NCBI GenBank assembly: GCA_944320255.1
Contig: CALUGU010000015.1
Span: 1 to 37,800, forward strand
Source: an uncultured Prevotella sp.
GTDB taxonomy: Bacteria > Bacteroidota > Bacteroidia > Bacteroidales > Bacteroidaceae
DNA length: 37,800 bases
Reading direction: 5' to 3'
The position numbers and the translations under genes are program-made. The notes beneath the pieces are model-generated. The model was not told the DNA's origin, searched no databases, and saw nothing but the letters and a program-made list of their open reading frames with translations. This document shows, piece after piece, positions 24,940 through 33,536 of the stretch. Every line of letters begins with the position of its first letter. The stretch's first letter is position 1.

Positions 24940-26379
24940 TTAATATAGCGGCGATGCCGAGCAGGCATTAGGCGCCCTTATGCGTATGGATTTCGCGATG
25001 GTCGGCGCAATCCGGTCTATCGTGACTGGCGTGTTGATGTTTTCCTGTGTCACGCCTGTCCCGTAGAATATCAGCGGGAAGGGTATGGCACTTTCTTTTG
25101 ATGTATATTGCTGGAAGTTTTCCTCGTTCAGCAGTTTCCATCCCGGCGACACTTCGACTACGAGGTCTCCGCAGTTGTTGGGGAAGAACCAGTTGCGCAG
25201 CCTCGAACTTCCGCCGTCGCCTGACAGCAACAGGTTCTTGCTGGTGAATACGTTGCTGACGCCTGACAGCTGCATGATGAACGTCTGGGCGCGGCTCAGC
25301 AGCTCGCTCGTGTTTATGCGCTTCTGCTCTATCAGCCTTATGTTAAGGAATATCTGGTTGTAGAAGCAGCTTTCCACATACTTGTCTTGCCCGTAAATGG
25401 CACCAAGGTACATGTTCAGCAGGTTGGCCGTGCGGTTCATGTAGAAAGTGCCGTTCGGGATGCGGTATTTCGCATAGTCTACGTCCCTTTCGTTGCAATA
25501 CCCCGTGCCTGTTACAACGAACAGCACGTTGTTCCTGCCAACCTTTTCCTCTATCCCCGTGATGAGCCTTTCAAGCTCCTTGTCGAGCTGGATGTACTTG
25601 TATTGCAGCAGTTGCTTGTTGAGCACGTCCTTGTCTATGGGAACTTTCGCGTCGTAAGTGAGCGAGAGAATGTCAGGCACGTTGTCCTTGCCCATGCTTG
25701 CCGACGCCACGCACTGCAAGGCCATACCTGTAACGCCGGTGTTTACGTTGTCGGCTGTCATGGCGCCGGCCGACATCAGGTTGTACCCTTCAAGCCATTG
25801 AGGAGCTTTCTTATAATAATACTCCGACGAGCACCAGCACTGGTTGTCGCCGTCGAACCACACCGCCCCGTCAGCCGCGTGGCCTCCGCCAATCACGGCG
25901 GCGTCCCTGTCGGCGGCTATGCTGTACACCAAGGCCGCCCCGTCGGTGGCAATCTTCAGTTCGTCGCCCATGGTTGTGGTGGCGATGTTCTTAGGCGACG
26001 ATTTGCGTTTGGTGAATATCCCGCCATACTTGTCGTCGTCAACACAACCTACGGGTATTAGCGTCTCCTTGTCGAGCCACTTGAAGCCCGTTATGCCGTT
26101 GTCCGACGGCGACGTGCCCGTGGTTATCGACGCCACGGCTGACGCTCGGTCAACGGGAGCGAAGGTGTACCGGGCATTCTGGTACACTGCGCCGCCCTGC
26201 AACAGCTTCCTGAAGCCGCCAGTGCCGTAAGACGGCATGAAGGCCTCCATATAGTCGGTCCGCAGCTGGTCGATGGCTATGCTGACAACGAGGTGCGGCA
26301 CGGGTCTCGACACCTGCGCCTCTGCCACGCCGCCCGCGGCTGCGGCCAATATGGCTGCTGTTATGTATTTATTTATCAT
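24940..26379 (-). CDS. Alkaline-phosphatase-superfamily protein, probably catalytically inactive
   Basis: The 479-residue exported protein has a signal peptide ending near residue 21 and the overall plan of PafA-type phosphatases and phosphodiesterases: SIAIDQLRTDYM with D37, TGTSPSDNGITG, GGGHAADGAVWFD, and a C-terminal block ending IAPTIAKSIRIRAPNACS. However, the usual T-x-x-G-H-A nucleophile block reads R78-A-S-A-V-A, the expected Asn in GNDW is F99, TADHG reads T290-G-T-G, the D-Y-V-G-H block reads Y242-D-A-K-V, and the late His is not found. Most metal ligands are therefore missing. It overlaps the upstream Lnb-type gene by 11 bases, pointing to a shared role in the envelope, possibly ligand or lipid binding. 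The function is inferred only from context. Confidence 0.8.
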   Translation of the reverse strand: MINKYITAAILAAAAGGVAEAQVSRPVPHLVVSIAIDQLRTDYMEAFMPSYGTGGFRKLLQGGAVYQNARYTFAPVDRASAVASITTGTSPSDNGITGFKWLDKETLIPVGCVDDDKYGGIFTKRKSSPKNIATTTMGDELKIATDGAALVYSIAADRDAAVIGGGHAADGAVWFDGDNQCWCSSEYYYKKAPQWLEGYNLMSAGAMTADNVNTGVTGMALQCVASASMGKDNVPDILSLTYDAKVPIDKDVLNKQLLQYKYIQLDKELERLITGIEEKVGRNNVLFVVTGTGYCNERDVDYAKYRIPNGTFYMNRTANLLNMYLGAIYGQDKYVESCFYNQIFLNIRLIEQKRINTSELLSRAQTFIMQLSGVSNVFTSKNLLLSGDGGSSRLRNWFFPNNCGDLVVEVSPGWKLLNEENFQQYTSKESAIPFPLIFYGTGVTQENINTPVTIDRIAPTIAKSIRIRAPNACSASPLY

Positions 26380-27607
26380 AGTTTACCGAAGGGTATTTGT
26401 TTTGCAAAGAGATATTCCACAAGCTCCTCACCAGCAAAGACAGTGCCAAGACGTATGTGCCCTCGGCGTAGTCCTGGAAAAAGCCGCCGATGAAGAACAA
26501 TGCCGCCAATATGGCAGAGTAAGTCCAGAACGGTTCGTGCTTGCGCTTCACTGCCCGCCGCGCCGCCCTGTAGGCGAAGACCAAGGGCAGGGGGTTGAAC
26601 AGCAGCACTTGCAGGTTGGTGCTCGTGGCCGGGTGCAGGGAGAAGAACATCAGGAAAACCACTATGCCCATGCAGCCGTAAAGCGTCATGAGCAGTGCAT
26701 CGAAGGGCCATAGCCTCCTTCCCGTCAGGGCTTCGGCGGCAGTCACGGCCACGACGATGCCGAATATTATCCAAGCACAGGCCGCCGGGCGCAGCGGGAA
26801 GCCTTCTTCCGCCACTTGCGCGCCGCCTTCTACGATGGTGGAGCTGTGCGTCACCAAGGGTCTTTGCGCGCCGTTTGCGCTTACGATGCGGGCCTTGTCG
26901 AAGTCGTGCATCAGGTAAGCCGGCAGGAACTGGTGCTCCTTGCGGTCTGTTTTCCTGTCGGCTTTTACGCCGAGCAGGATGTCGTTGCCGAAGCGCGCCC
27001 ACGGCGCGTTTTCGTTGAAGCCGTGTATCAGCGAACGGAACGAGGGGTACGTATCTCCGTCGCCGTTGTATTCAACGCGCCCGTTGATGCACGAGAAGAT
27101 GATGTCCCTCGCCCTCGTGGTGCAGTTGTCGTAGAAATAGTTGTACCGGTAAACCCTGTTTTGCGGCAGGTAGTTCTCCTCCAGAGCCTTGCGCAGGGCC
27201 AGTTTCTCATCCGGGGTGAGATTAAGCTCCTGCTGGCGGACGGAGCGTCCCTCGCTGCGGTATTCTTCACAAAAATAATTGAAAGGCACAATGCCCATCT
27301 CATAGTCAGTGACGCCGAAGATGAAACGCAGCACGAAGAAAGGTTTGCCGAACGAGAACACGCCGTAGTTCACGGCCACGTCCACACCATTATTATAATC
27401 GGTGTACCTTATGGCTGTGTGTCCGTAGAGGCTGTAAACCTCGTCGCCTGGCGAACACGTCAGCAGGCTCACCGTTATGGAGTCAGCCCCGCCGCCGGTT
27501 TGCACGCCGTCGTCAGCTTGTATTTCGTTGCAGGCCAGCGTGATAATGCACAATATTGCAAGCCTGAAAAAGCAGCTTATTTGTTTCACGCTGCAAAAAT
27601 AGCGCAT
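26369..27607 (-). CDS. lnb: DUF4105 protein, probable lipoprotein N-acyltransferase (Lnb)
   Basis: About 412 residues in two parts. The periplasmic N-terminal DUF4105 domain has LYGHTAIRY (His near residue 63), NYGVFSFGKPF, and YNYFYDNCTTRARD (Cys near 162), consistent with a Cys-His acyl-transfer site. The C-terminal part has about five membrane helices from residue 275 on. DUF4105 proteins with this layout have been reported in Bacteroides as Lnb, which adds the N-terminal acyl chain to lipoproteins in place of Lnt. The start is uncertain: TTG at 27616, ATG at 27607 and GTG at 27589 (MKQISCFFRL) all fit, and a TATTTTTGC box lies between the last two (27593-27601). The stop lies inside the start of the degenerate phosphatase gene. 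Confidence 0.75.
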   Translation of the reverse strand: MRYFCSVKQISCFFRLAILCIITLACNEIQADDGVQTGGGADSITVSLLTCSPGDEVYSLYGHTAIRYTDYNNGVDVAVNYGVFSFGKPFFVLRFIFGVTDYEMGIVPFNYFCEEYRSEGRSVRQQELNLTPDEKLALRKALEENYLPQNRVYRYNYFYDNCTTRARDIIFSCINGRVEYNGDGDTYPSFRSLIHGFNENAPWARFGNDILLGVKADRKTDRKEHQFLPAYLMHDFDKARIVSANGAQRPLVTHSSTIVEGGAQVAEEGFPLRPAACAWIIFGIVVAVTAAEALTGRRLWPFDALLMTLYGCMGIVVFLMFFSLHPATSTNLQVLLFNPLPLVFAYRAARRAVKRKHEPFWTYSAILAALFFIGGFFQDYAEGTYVLALSLLVRSLWNISLQNKYPSVNYDK

Positions 27608-28227
27608 ATTTCCCAAACGGCGGCATCATCAGCCTGATTTTTTCATTTTGCCCGCCGTCACCGTCCTGACTGTGCCTGGCGGTAGGGGAGTGGGTTACTC
27701 GTTTTTACTGTAAAATACTTTTTTACCGATTTATTAATATATACCTTACATTAGTTTTATGTTGTTTGTGTTAAGTCCACGCCTGTTTATATGTTGATTT
27801 AACGGCGTTGCATAGCTTTTAATTCTGTGGACATTTTACGTTAAGTTGATTTCCGCATTTACTTGAATATCCATCCTTAACTTGTTGATGGTGAGCGGGT
27901 TACTTGTGTCGTTGCAAATAACGGCTTTTTAGGTTGCGATTTGCCGTGTTTCATTGAGTGAAAGACGGCAAATCGCAAGGCAAGTGACGGCAAGTTGTAA
28001 TTCGTCCGTTTGTGGACTGATGTCCGATAGTGGATTTAAGACGAAGATTTCTGTTGAAAAAATAAATGACGGACGTGGGCAGGAGGCGTCGTCGGCGATG
28101 GCCGTTTGTGATGACGGCCTTGTTTTATGAAAATCTTACTTTTTTGCATTCTTTAGGCCGTCCCAAGTGTCAGTTGTGAAAAATAACCTTAACTTTTGGT
28201 TAATTTTGGCGGTAAGGCTTTTGCGGA
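27608..28227. other. Divergent intergenic region between the Lnb-type gene and the outer membrane protein gene
   Basis: About 620 bases without a convincing reading frame on either strand. It is AT-rich around 27700-27860. It holds the long hairpin at 27934-27978 and GCAAATAACGGCTTTTT just before that hairpin, which resembles the core of the 22-bp repeats elsewhere. I see no clear promoter for the minus-strand gene apart from the box inside its 5' end. Confidence 0.5.
27934..27978. repeat. 45-base imperfect palindrome
   Basis: TTGCGATTTGCCGT (27934-27947) pairs perfectly with 27965-27978. After one G-G mismatch, TTTCA (27949-27953) pairs with TGAAA (27959-27963) around a 5-base loop. No T tract follows on either strand, so it is not a classical terminator. 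Its position between divergent genes suggests a protein-binding or structural role. Confidence 0.85.
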
Positions 28228-28260
28228 TTTGGATTTTTCGGAAAAAATGCCCATCTTTGC
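28228..28260 (+). promoter_or_regulatory. Promoter of the outer membrane protein / LptC unit
   Basis: TTTG at 28228-28231, 20 bases, then CATCTTTGC at 28252-28260, which differs from TAnnTTTGC only in its first base. It lies 48 bases before the start codon at 28309. Confidence 0.65.
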
Positions 28261-28308
28261 AGTCGTTTTTGTGCCCGTCAAGGGCTGAACAGAATTATAG
28301 TAAGAAAA

Positions 28309-29613
28309 ATGAATTATTATAAAAAGGTATTAGGCGCGGTGGCCGTGGCTGCGGCGTTCGCTGTTACTGCCACGGCGCAGAGCGGCACGAATTCGCCTTA
28401 CAGCCAGTATGGACTGGGCTTGCTGAGCGAGCAGTCGGGGGGCTTCAACCGTGGTATGAATGGCCTCGGACTGGCTTTCAGGGAACATAACCAAGTGAAT
28501 TACCTGAACCCTGCGTCTTATTCTGCGCTCGATTCCCTGACGTTCATCTTCGACGCCGGTGTGTCGGGACAGTTGACCAACTTCAGCGAGGGAGGCCACA
28601 AGGTGAATGCGAAAAACGCCGATTTCGAGTATGCCGTGGCGGCATTCCGCGCGTTCAAGCACGTGGGCGTCAGCTTTGGCATAGTGCCGTTCACCAACGT
28701 TGGCTATAATTATTCTTACAGCGACTACCTTGACGGCGACCGCAGCACCGTCTACACGAACACTTACGCAGGCAGCGGCGGCATCCACCAAGTTTATTTC
28801 GGAGTGGGGTGGGAGTTCCTGAAGGGGCTTTCCGTTGGCGCGAACGTGTCGTACCTCTGGGGCGACATCGACCGCTCGGTTGTCAACAGCTACAGTGACG
28901 GCTACATCAACACGCTGTCAAAGTATTACACGGCGACGGTAAGCAGTTACAAGCTCGACGTAGGCTTGCAGTATTCATTCAATATAAACAAGAAAAACTC
29001 TATGGCAGTGGGACTTACGTATGGTCTCGGCCATAAGCTGAACTCCGACCCTACGTGCATGGTTATTTCAACTAACACGACAACGGCTGTGGCTGACACG
29101 TCGTCGTACACGGTGCACAACGGACTTGAGCTGCCGTCGTCGTTCGGCGCAGGCGTGATGTGGAACCATGCCGGGAGGCTTAAGGTGGGGGCGGACTTCA
29201 CGCTGCAAAAATGGGGGGACGTCAAGTTCCCCGTTTACAGCGTCACAAACAATGTTCCGTCGTATGCTCTGACGGACGGCTATTATTCAGATCGCTACAA
29301 GGTGACGCTGGGCGGCGAGTTCTGCAACCGTGAGATGAGCCGCAGGTTTATCGACCGCGTGCGCTTCAGGGCTGGTGTGTCTTACGCCACTCCTTATTAT
29401 AAGATAAACGGTGCGGACGGACCAAGCGAGGTGAGTGTGAGCGCCGGTTTCGGCATACCCATCGTGAACGCTTACAACAACCGCTCGATGCTTAACATTT
29501 CAGGACAGTGGGTGCGTTCGGCTGCCAAGGGTATGCTGACGGAAAACACGTTCCGCATAAACATCGGGTTCACGTTCAACGAGCGTTGGTTCATGAAGTG
29601 GAAAGTCGATTGA
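28309..29613 (+). CDS. Outer membrane beta-barrel protein, FadL/OmpP1-like
   Basis: The 434-residue protein has a signal peptide (MNYYKK, hydrophobic core, ATAQ near residue 24), followed by YSQYGLGLLSEQSGGFNRGM and alternating beta strands rich in Tyr, Gly and Asn to the C-terminus. This N-terminal block, PYSQYGLG..., is typical of a Bacteroidales outer membrane protein set related to the FadL/TodX transporters, which move hydrophobic molecules. The last strand, NTFRINIGFTFNERWFM, ends slightly short of the C-terminus. It stands directly before lptC and the PpiD-type gene, a layout I recall from other Bacteroidales, so a role in envelope assembly is likely. The ligand is unknown. Confidence 0.75.
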   Translation: MNYYKKVLGAVAVAAAFAVTATAQSGTNSPYSQYGLGLLSEQSGGFNRGMNGLGLAFREHNQVNYLNPASYSALDSLTFIFDAGVSGQLTNFSEGGHKVNAKNADFEYAVAAFRAFKHVGVSFGIVPFTNVGYNYSYSDYLDGDRSTVYTNTYAGSGGIHQVYFGVGWEFLKGLSVGANVSYLWGDIDRSVVNSYSDGYINTLSKYYTATVSSYKLDVGLQYSFNINKKNSMAVGLTYGLGHKLNSDPTCMVISTNTTTAVADTSSYTVHNGLELPSSFGAGVMWNHAGRLKVGADFTLQKWGDVKFPVYSVTNNVPSYALTDGYYSDRYKVTLGGEFCNREMSRRFIDRVRFRAGVSYATPYYKINGADGPSEVSVSAGFGIPIVNAYNNRSMLNISGQWVRSAAKGMLTENTFRINIGFTFNERWFMKWKVD

Positions 29614-29626
29614 TAGTCAGATAACC

Positions 29627-30277
29627 GTGGCATCTTTTAAGTACGCCTTTAACGTATGCGCCCTGCTGTTGCTGTTGTCGGCCTGCCAGGAGCGCCGCGA
29701 GCACACCGCGCCCGCCGTCAATCCGCGCGACTCTGTGTCGATGATGGTGTCATACGGCGTCAACACGCTCGTGTCCGACTCCGGTGTGATGAAATACCGC
29801 ATCGTGGCCGAGTGCTGGGAGGTGAACCAGGTGCGGAATCCTTCGCGGTGGATATTCGAGAAAGGGCTTTTCCTTGAACAGTTCGACGAGAAGTTCCACG
29901 TGGAGGCTTACGTGCAGTGTGACACGGCTTATTATTTTGATCAGCAGAAGCTGTGGGAGCTTAGGGGGCGCGTGCGTATTCGGACGGTTGACGGTTTGCG
30001 CTTCTCAAGCGAAGAGTTGTATTGGGACCAAGCCAAACATGAGCTTTACAGCAATGTGTACTCACGCCTCGTAACGCCCGACCGCGAGATGGAAGGCACT
30101 TATTTCCGAAGCGATGAGCGTATGATGCACTACACGATAACAAACTCGAAAGGCTCGTTCGTAAAGGGCGAAATGGGCAATAGCGAAGGCGACAGCATCC
30201 TTGTAGCTCCTGACACGGTTAAAGCTAAGAAGCGTCTGCCTACGGCTCCCGCGCCAAGGAAAAACACGGGCGTGTGA
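29627..30277 (+). CDS. lptC: LPS export periplasmic protein LptC (lipoprotein form)
   Basis: The 216-residue product starts at GTG 29627, 13 bases after the porin-like gene. The signal peptide ends in the lipobox LSAC, so the protein is lipid-anchored, whereas E. coli LptC has a membrane helix. The body is the OstA-like beta-jellyroll, with KYRIVAECWEV, QVRNPSRWIFEKGLFLEQF and LRFSSEELYWDQAKHELYS, which match the LptC family seen in Bacteroidetes. LptC hands lipopolysaccharide from the LptBFG pump to LptA. The tail after about residue 195 is basic and proline-rich, with no recognised domain. Confidence 0.88.
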   Translation: MASFKYAFNVCALLLLLSACQERREHTAPAVNPRDSVSMMVSYGVNTLVSDSGVMKYRIVAECWEVNQVRNPSRWIFEKGLFLEQFDEKFHVEAYVQCDTAYYFDQQKLWELRGRVRIRTVDGLRFSSEELYWDQAKHELYSNVYSRLVTPDREMEGTYFRSDERMMHYTITNSKGSFVKGEMGNSEGDSILVAPDTVKAKKRLPTAPAPRKNTGV

Positions 30278-30308
30278 ACATAGGATGAACTTTTTGGCCG
30301 AAAAATAA

Positions 30309-30338
30309 TTGTTTTTACTTTCTTTTTTGTACTTTTGT
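30309..30338 (+). promoter_or_regulatory. Promoter of the PpiD-type gene
   Basis: TTG at 30309-30311, 18 bases, then TACTTTTGT at 30330-30338, one base off TAnnTTTGC. The start codon is 62 bases on. It implies the chaperone gene can be expressed apart from lptC. Confidence 0.6.
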
Positions 30339-30400
30339 GCGCTAAATAACTTAAACACTGGTTTCAAGGAGATAAATTAAAAAAACAAATAATTGTAATA

Positions 30401-32542
30401 ATGGCAGTTTTAGGAAAAATCAGAAGCAAAGGCGTAATCCTTATCTGCGTGATAGGATTCGCCCTTTTTGCGTTTATCGCCGAAGAATTGTTCCGCTCTT
30501 GTGACGCCTTGGGCGCAGAAAAGAGAGCGCAAGTAGGCGAAGTCTTAGGTGACAAAGTCAACTATCAGGACTTTCAAAAGCTCGTTGAGGAGTACACTAA
30601 CGTCATTAAGATGACGCAAGGACGTAACAACCTTACCGAGGAGGAACTCGACCAAGTGAGGGACGGCGTGTGGAGCAGCTACGTCCAGAACAAAATCGTA
30701 GAGAGCGAAGCCGAAAAGTTGGGGCTTAAGGTGACGGACAAGGAGATGCAGAACGTTCTCAACGCCGGCACCAACCCGATGCTGTTGCAGACTCCTTTCG
30801 TAAACCAGCAGACTGGACGCTTCGACGCCAACCTGCTCAAACAGTTCCTCGCCGAATACAAGCAGGCTCAAGGGACAAATTCGCAAATGGCGGAGCAATA
30901 CCGCAGTCTTTATGATTTCTGGACTTTCATAGAGAAGACATTGCGCCAGCAACTCCTTATGCAGAAGTACCAGTCATTGCTCGCAGGCTGCCTCCTTTCC
31001 AATCCGGTATCGGCCAAGATGGCTTACAACGACGAGAACCAGGAGAGCAACATCGAGCTTGCCGCTTTCCCGTATTCTTCAATCAACGATAACACTGTGA
31101 AAGTTACGGACAGCGAACTGCAAGCAAAGTATGACGAACTGAAGCCTCGCTTCAAGCAGGATGATGAGACACGTTCGATAAAATTTGTAGATTTCCAGAT
31201 TCTTCCGTCACAAGCTGACCGCACGGAACTTAATAAGGTGGTTAACGGATATATGGTGGCTTTGAGGGATACGGCAGATCCTTCTGGAATTATAAGGAAA
31301 AGCGGTTCAGTTGTAGCTTACCTCGGTATTCCGCAAACAAAAGCAGCGTTCCCGTCAGACATCGCGGCGCGCCTTGATTCTATTGCAGTTGGAACTACCA
31401 CTTCGCCTGTTGAAAACAAGACAGACAATACGCTCAACGTAATAAAGCTCATTTCAAAGGAACAGATGCCAGACTCAATCCAGTTCCGTGCAATCAACGT
31501 AGCTGGTGCGACAGCCAATGAAGCTGTAAAGCGTGCGGACAGTATTTACACTGCACTTCAAGCTGGTGCCGACTTTGAAGCTATTGCAAAGAAATACGGA
31601 CAGACAGGAGAGAAGACATGGTTGACTTCATCACAATACCAGAACGCACCATCAATGGACAACGACACAAAGACTTACATTCAGGCTCTCAACACTATGG
31701 GTGTTAATGAGACTAAGAATTTGAAGTTTGTTCAGGGCAATCTTATTCTCCAAGTGACCGACCGAAGGGCGATGACTCCAAAGTATGTTGCTGCGGTTAT
31801 AAAGAAACCTATCGAATTCTCAAAAGACACACGTTCTGCCGCTTACAACAAGTTCAGCCAGTTCGTAAGCGAAAACCAAACACTTGAAGCTATGCAGAAG
31901 AATGCGGCAAAGTACGGGTATACGATTAGGGAGCGTGCTGACGTGCGCAATTTTGAGCACAACATCGCCGGAATAGGTAGTACCCACGAGGCTATGAAGT
32001 GGCTTTTCGGTGCTAAGGAAAACGAAGTTTCGCCGCTTTATGAGTGTGGTGACAATGATCATCTTTTGGTTGTTGTGCTTACGAAAATAAACAAGGCGGG
32101 CTATCGTTCGCTTGATGACGAGAACGTAAAGAACTTCATCAAGAGTGAAGTAATCCGTGACAAGAAGGCCGAAATGCTCATTGCTAAGGCAAAAGGTGTT
32201 AAGAACATAGCTGAGGCTAAGGCTAAAGGAGCCAAGGTTGCGAACGTCAACCAGGTTACATTTGCAGCCTCGGTGTTCGTACAGGCGACAGGTATGAGCG
32301 AACCTGCACTTAGCGGAGCCGTTTCTGCTACAGGCAAAGGCAAGTTCTGCTCACAGCCGGTTAAGGGTTACGGAGGCGTATATATGTTCCAGGTTACGGA
32401 CAAGAAGACACGTCCTGTGAAGTTCAACGCCAAGGAGTATGAGCAGCGTCAGCGTCAGAAACTGATGCAGTATGCCGGAAACTTCATGCAAGAGCTTTAT
32501 AGTAACGCAAAAGTAACAGACAACCGTTATATGTTCTTCTAA
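30401..32542 (+). CDS. ppiD: PpiD/SurA-type periplasmic peptidyl-prolyl isomerase
   Basis: The 713-residue protein has a short cytoplasmic start (MAVLGKIRSKG), one membrane helix (about 11-28) and a long periplasmic part. The region about 45-220 is the helical SurA-like chaperone domain with KNKIVESEAEKLGLKVTD-type sequence. The parvulin-like isomerase region (about 345-450) includes QFRAINV and ADFEAIAKKYGQTGE. A second half rich in Lys/Ala helices follows. This architecture and length match PpiD of Bacteroidetes, which helps fold proteins leaving the Sec channel. Parvulin active-site residues are only partly recognisable, so the protein may act mainly as a chaperone. A strong terminator follows. 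Confidence 0.88.
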   Translation: MAVLGKIRSKGVILICVIGFALFAFIAEELFRSCDALGAEKRAQVGEVLGDKVNYQDFQKLVEEYTNVIKMTQGRNNLTEEELDQVRDGVWSSYVQNKIVESEAEKLGLKVTDKEMQNVLNAGTNPMLLQTPFVNQQTGRFDANLLKQFLAEYKQAQGTNSQMAEQYRSLYDFWTFIEKTLRQQLLMQKYQSLLAGCLLSNPVSAKMAYNDENQESNIELAAFPYSSINDNTVKVTDSELQAKYDELKPRFKQDDETRSIKFVDFQILPSQADRTELNKVVNGYMVALRDTADPSGIIRKSGSVVAYLGIPQTKAAFPSDIAARLDSIAVGTTTSPVENKTDNTLNVIKLISKEQMPDSIQFRAINVAGATANEAVKRADSIYTALQAGADFEAIAKKYGQTGEKTWLTSSQYQNAPSMDNDTKTYIQALNTMGVNETKNLKFVQGNLILQVTDRRAMTPKYVAAVIKKPIEFSKDTRSAAYNKFSQFVSENQTLEAMQKNAAKYGYTIRERADVRNFEHNIAGIGSTHEAMKWLFGAKENEVSPLYECGDNDHLLVVVLTKINKAGYRSLDDENVKNFIKSEVIRDKKAEMLIAKAKGVKNIAEAKAKGAKVANVNQVTFAASVFVQATGMSEPALSGAVSATGKGKFCSQPVKGYGGVYMFQVTDKKTRPVKFNAKEYEQRQRQKLMQYAGNFMQELYSNAKVTDNRYMFF

Positions 32543-32562
32543 ACAAAAACGGTAATATGTAT

Positions 32563-32610
32563 AAAAAGCCAACGGGTGGCGTAAACAATTACACCGCCCG
32601 TTGGCTTTTT
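32563..32610. terminator. Terminator after ppiD
   Basis: AAAAAGCCAACGGG (from 32563) pairs with CCCGTTGGCTTTTT (to 32610), and the stem continues inward with one G-U and one mismatch. The A run on one side and T run on the other would let it work in both directions; the minus-strand esterase gene ends at 32706. Confidence 0.9.
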
Positions 32611-32705
32611 AATTATGGTTGAGATTGTAGCTTTAATCAAAGATGAAAGGTTTAGTAAGTCGTCTTTCTGACTTTCATCTATGATTTTTCATTTATCCAT
32701 TGCTC

Positions 32706-33536
32706 TTAATATATTGTTTTGTAGTAAACGACTTCAGGGTCGGGAGCACCTGAAATCATATCGTTGTACGCTTTTGACAGGTCTGATTTCTCGATGTCTA
32801 TTTCAGTGTTCACCGGTCTGTCTTGGTCTAACAGCGAATGGGAGAACAGCCATTCGTATGCCTTTGTCATATAAAAAACACGGGCAAGCGCGCCATGAGA
32901 CGCCCCTTTTAGCCAGTCGTATCGCAACCGCTTGTCGTTTCCGCCTTGTTGAAGTTGTTCCACAACGACTTTCGAGTTCTTTATTGGTACGGCACGGTCA
33001 GCCGTGCCATGCATTATCCAAAGCGGGAGTTTGCCAAGTCCGCTGGCGTCTTTCAGCGAACATCCGCCACAGAGGGCAATCGCCGCTGCCACTTTATCTG
33101 GATAAGTACCGGCAAAGTCGAGCGTTCCGTAACCTCCGAGGCTCATGCCCATCACGTAGACCCGTGTCGAGTCCATTGCATAATGTTTCTTTGTCCATTC
33201 AAGCACGTCGTTTATCTTGTCCGGGTCCCACGCTCCGCCTGGGTTCTGCGGCACAATGACAAGGGCTTCAATTTCACGCCCTTTCACTATTGCGTCAAGC
33301 GGGCCGTAGCGTTTTACGCGGTCGAGGTTGCGCCCGCACAGGCTTCTGCCGTGCAGGAAGATTATGACGGGCGTGCTTTCAAGTGAGTAATAATAGTCAA
33401 GCGGCGTATAAACCCAGAAGTTGTAGCCGCCAGGAATGGAATCTTTTACCGGGCGCAAGAAGTCGTATTGGGCGAACGCCCCGTGTATGGTACCAGCTGC
33501 GAGGAGCAATGTAATTAAAAGTTTCTTCATCCTCAA
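32706..33536 (-). CDS. Secreted alpha/beta-hydrolase, esterase (PHB-depolymerase/feruloyl-esterase-like)
   Basis: The 276-residue protein has a signal peptide ending near AFAQ (residue 23). The catalytic triad is visible: S132 in GMSLGGYG, D180 in HGTADRAVPI and H214 in GASHGAL. The oxyanion loop is IIFLHGRS. This resembles the LpqC/carbohydrate-esterase 1 group, which removes acyl or feruloyl groups from plant polysaccharides or acts as a general esterase. The substrate is not determined. Its start overlaps the stop of the nucleoside phosphorylase gene by four bases, so both come from one transcript. An alternative ATG two codons in is equally good. Confidence 0.85.
   Translation of the reverse strand: MRMKKLLITLLLAAGTIHGAFAQYDFLRPVKDSIPGGYNFWVYTPLDYYYSLESTPVIIFLHGRSLCGRNLDRVKRYGPLDAIVKGREIEALVIVPQNPGGAWDPDKINDVLEWTKKHYAMDSTRVYVMGMSLGGYGTLDFAGTYPDKVAAAIALCGGCSLKDASGLGKLPLWIMHGTADRAVPIKNSKVVVEQLQQGGNDKRLRYDWLKGASHGALARVFYMTKAYEWLFSHSLLDQDRPVNTEIDIEKSDLSKAYNDMISGAPDPEVVYYKTIY

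Noticed and set aside
32641-32680. Terminator for the minus-strand esterase gene
   Set aside because: A 9-bp stem exists (AGATGAAAG with CTTTCATCT), but its loop is large and there is no T tract on the minus strand; the strong hairpin at 32563-32610 is the better stop.
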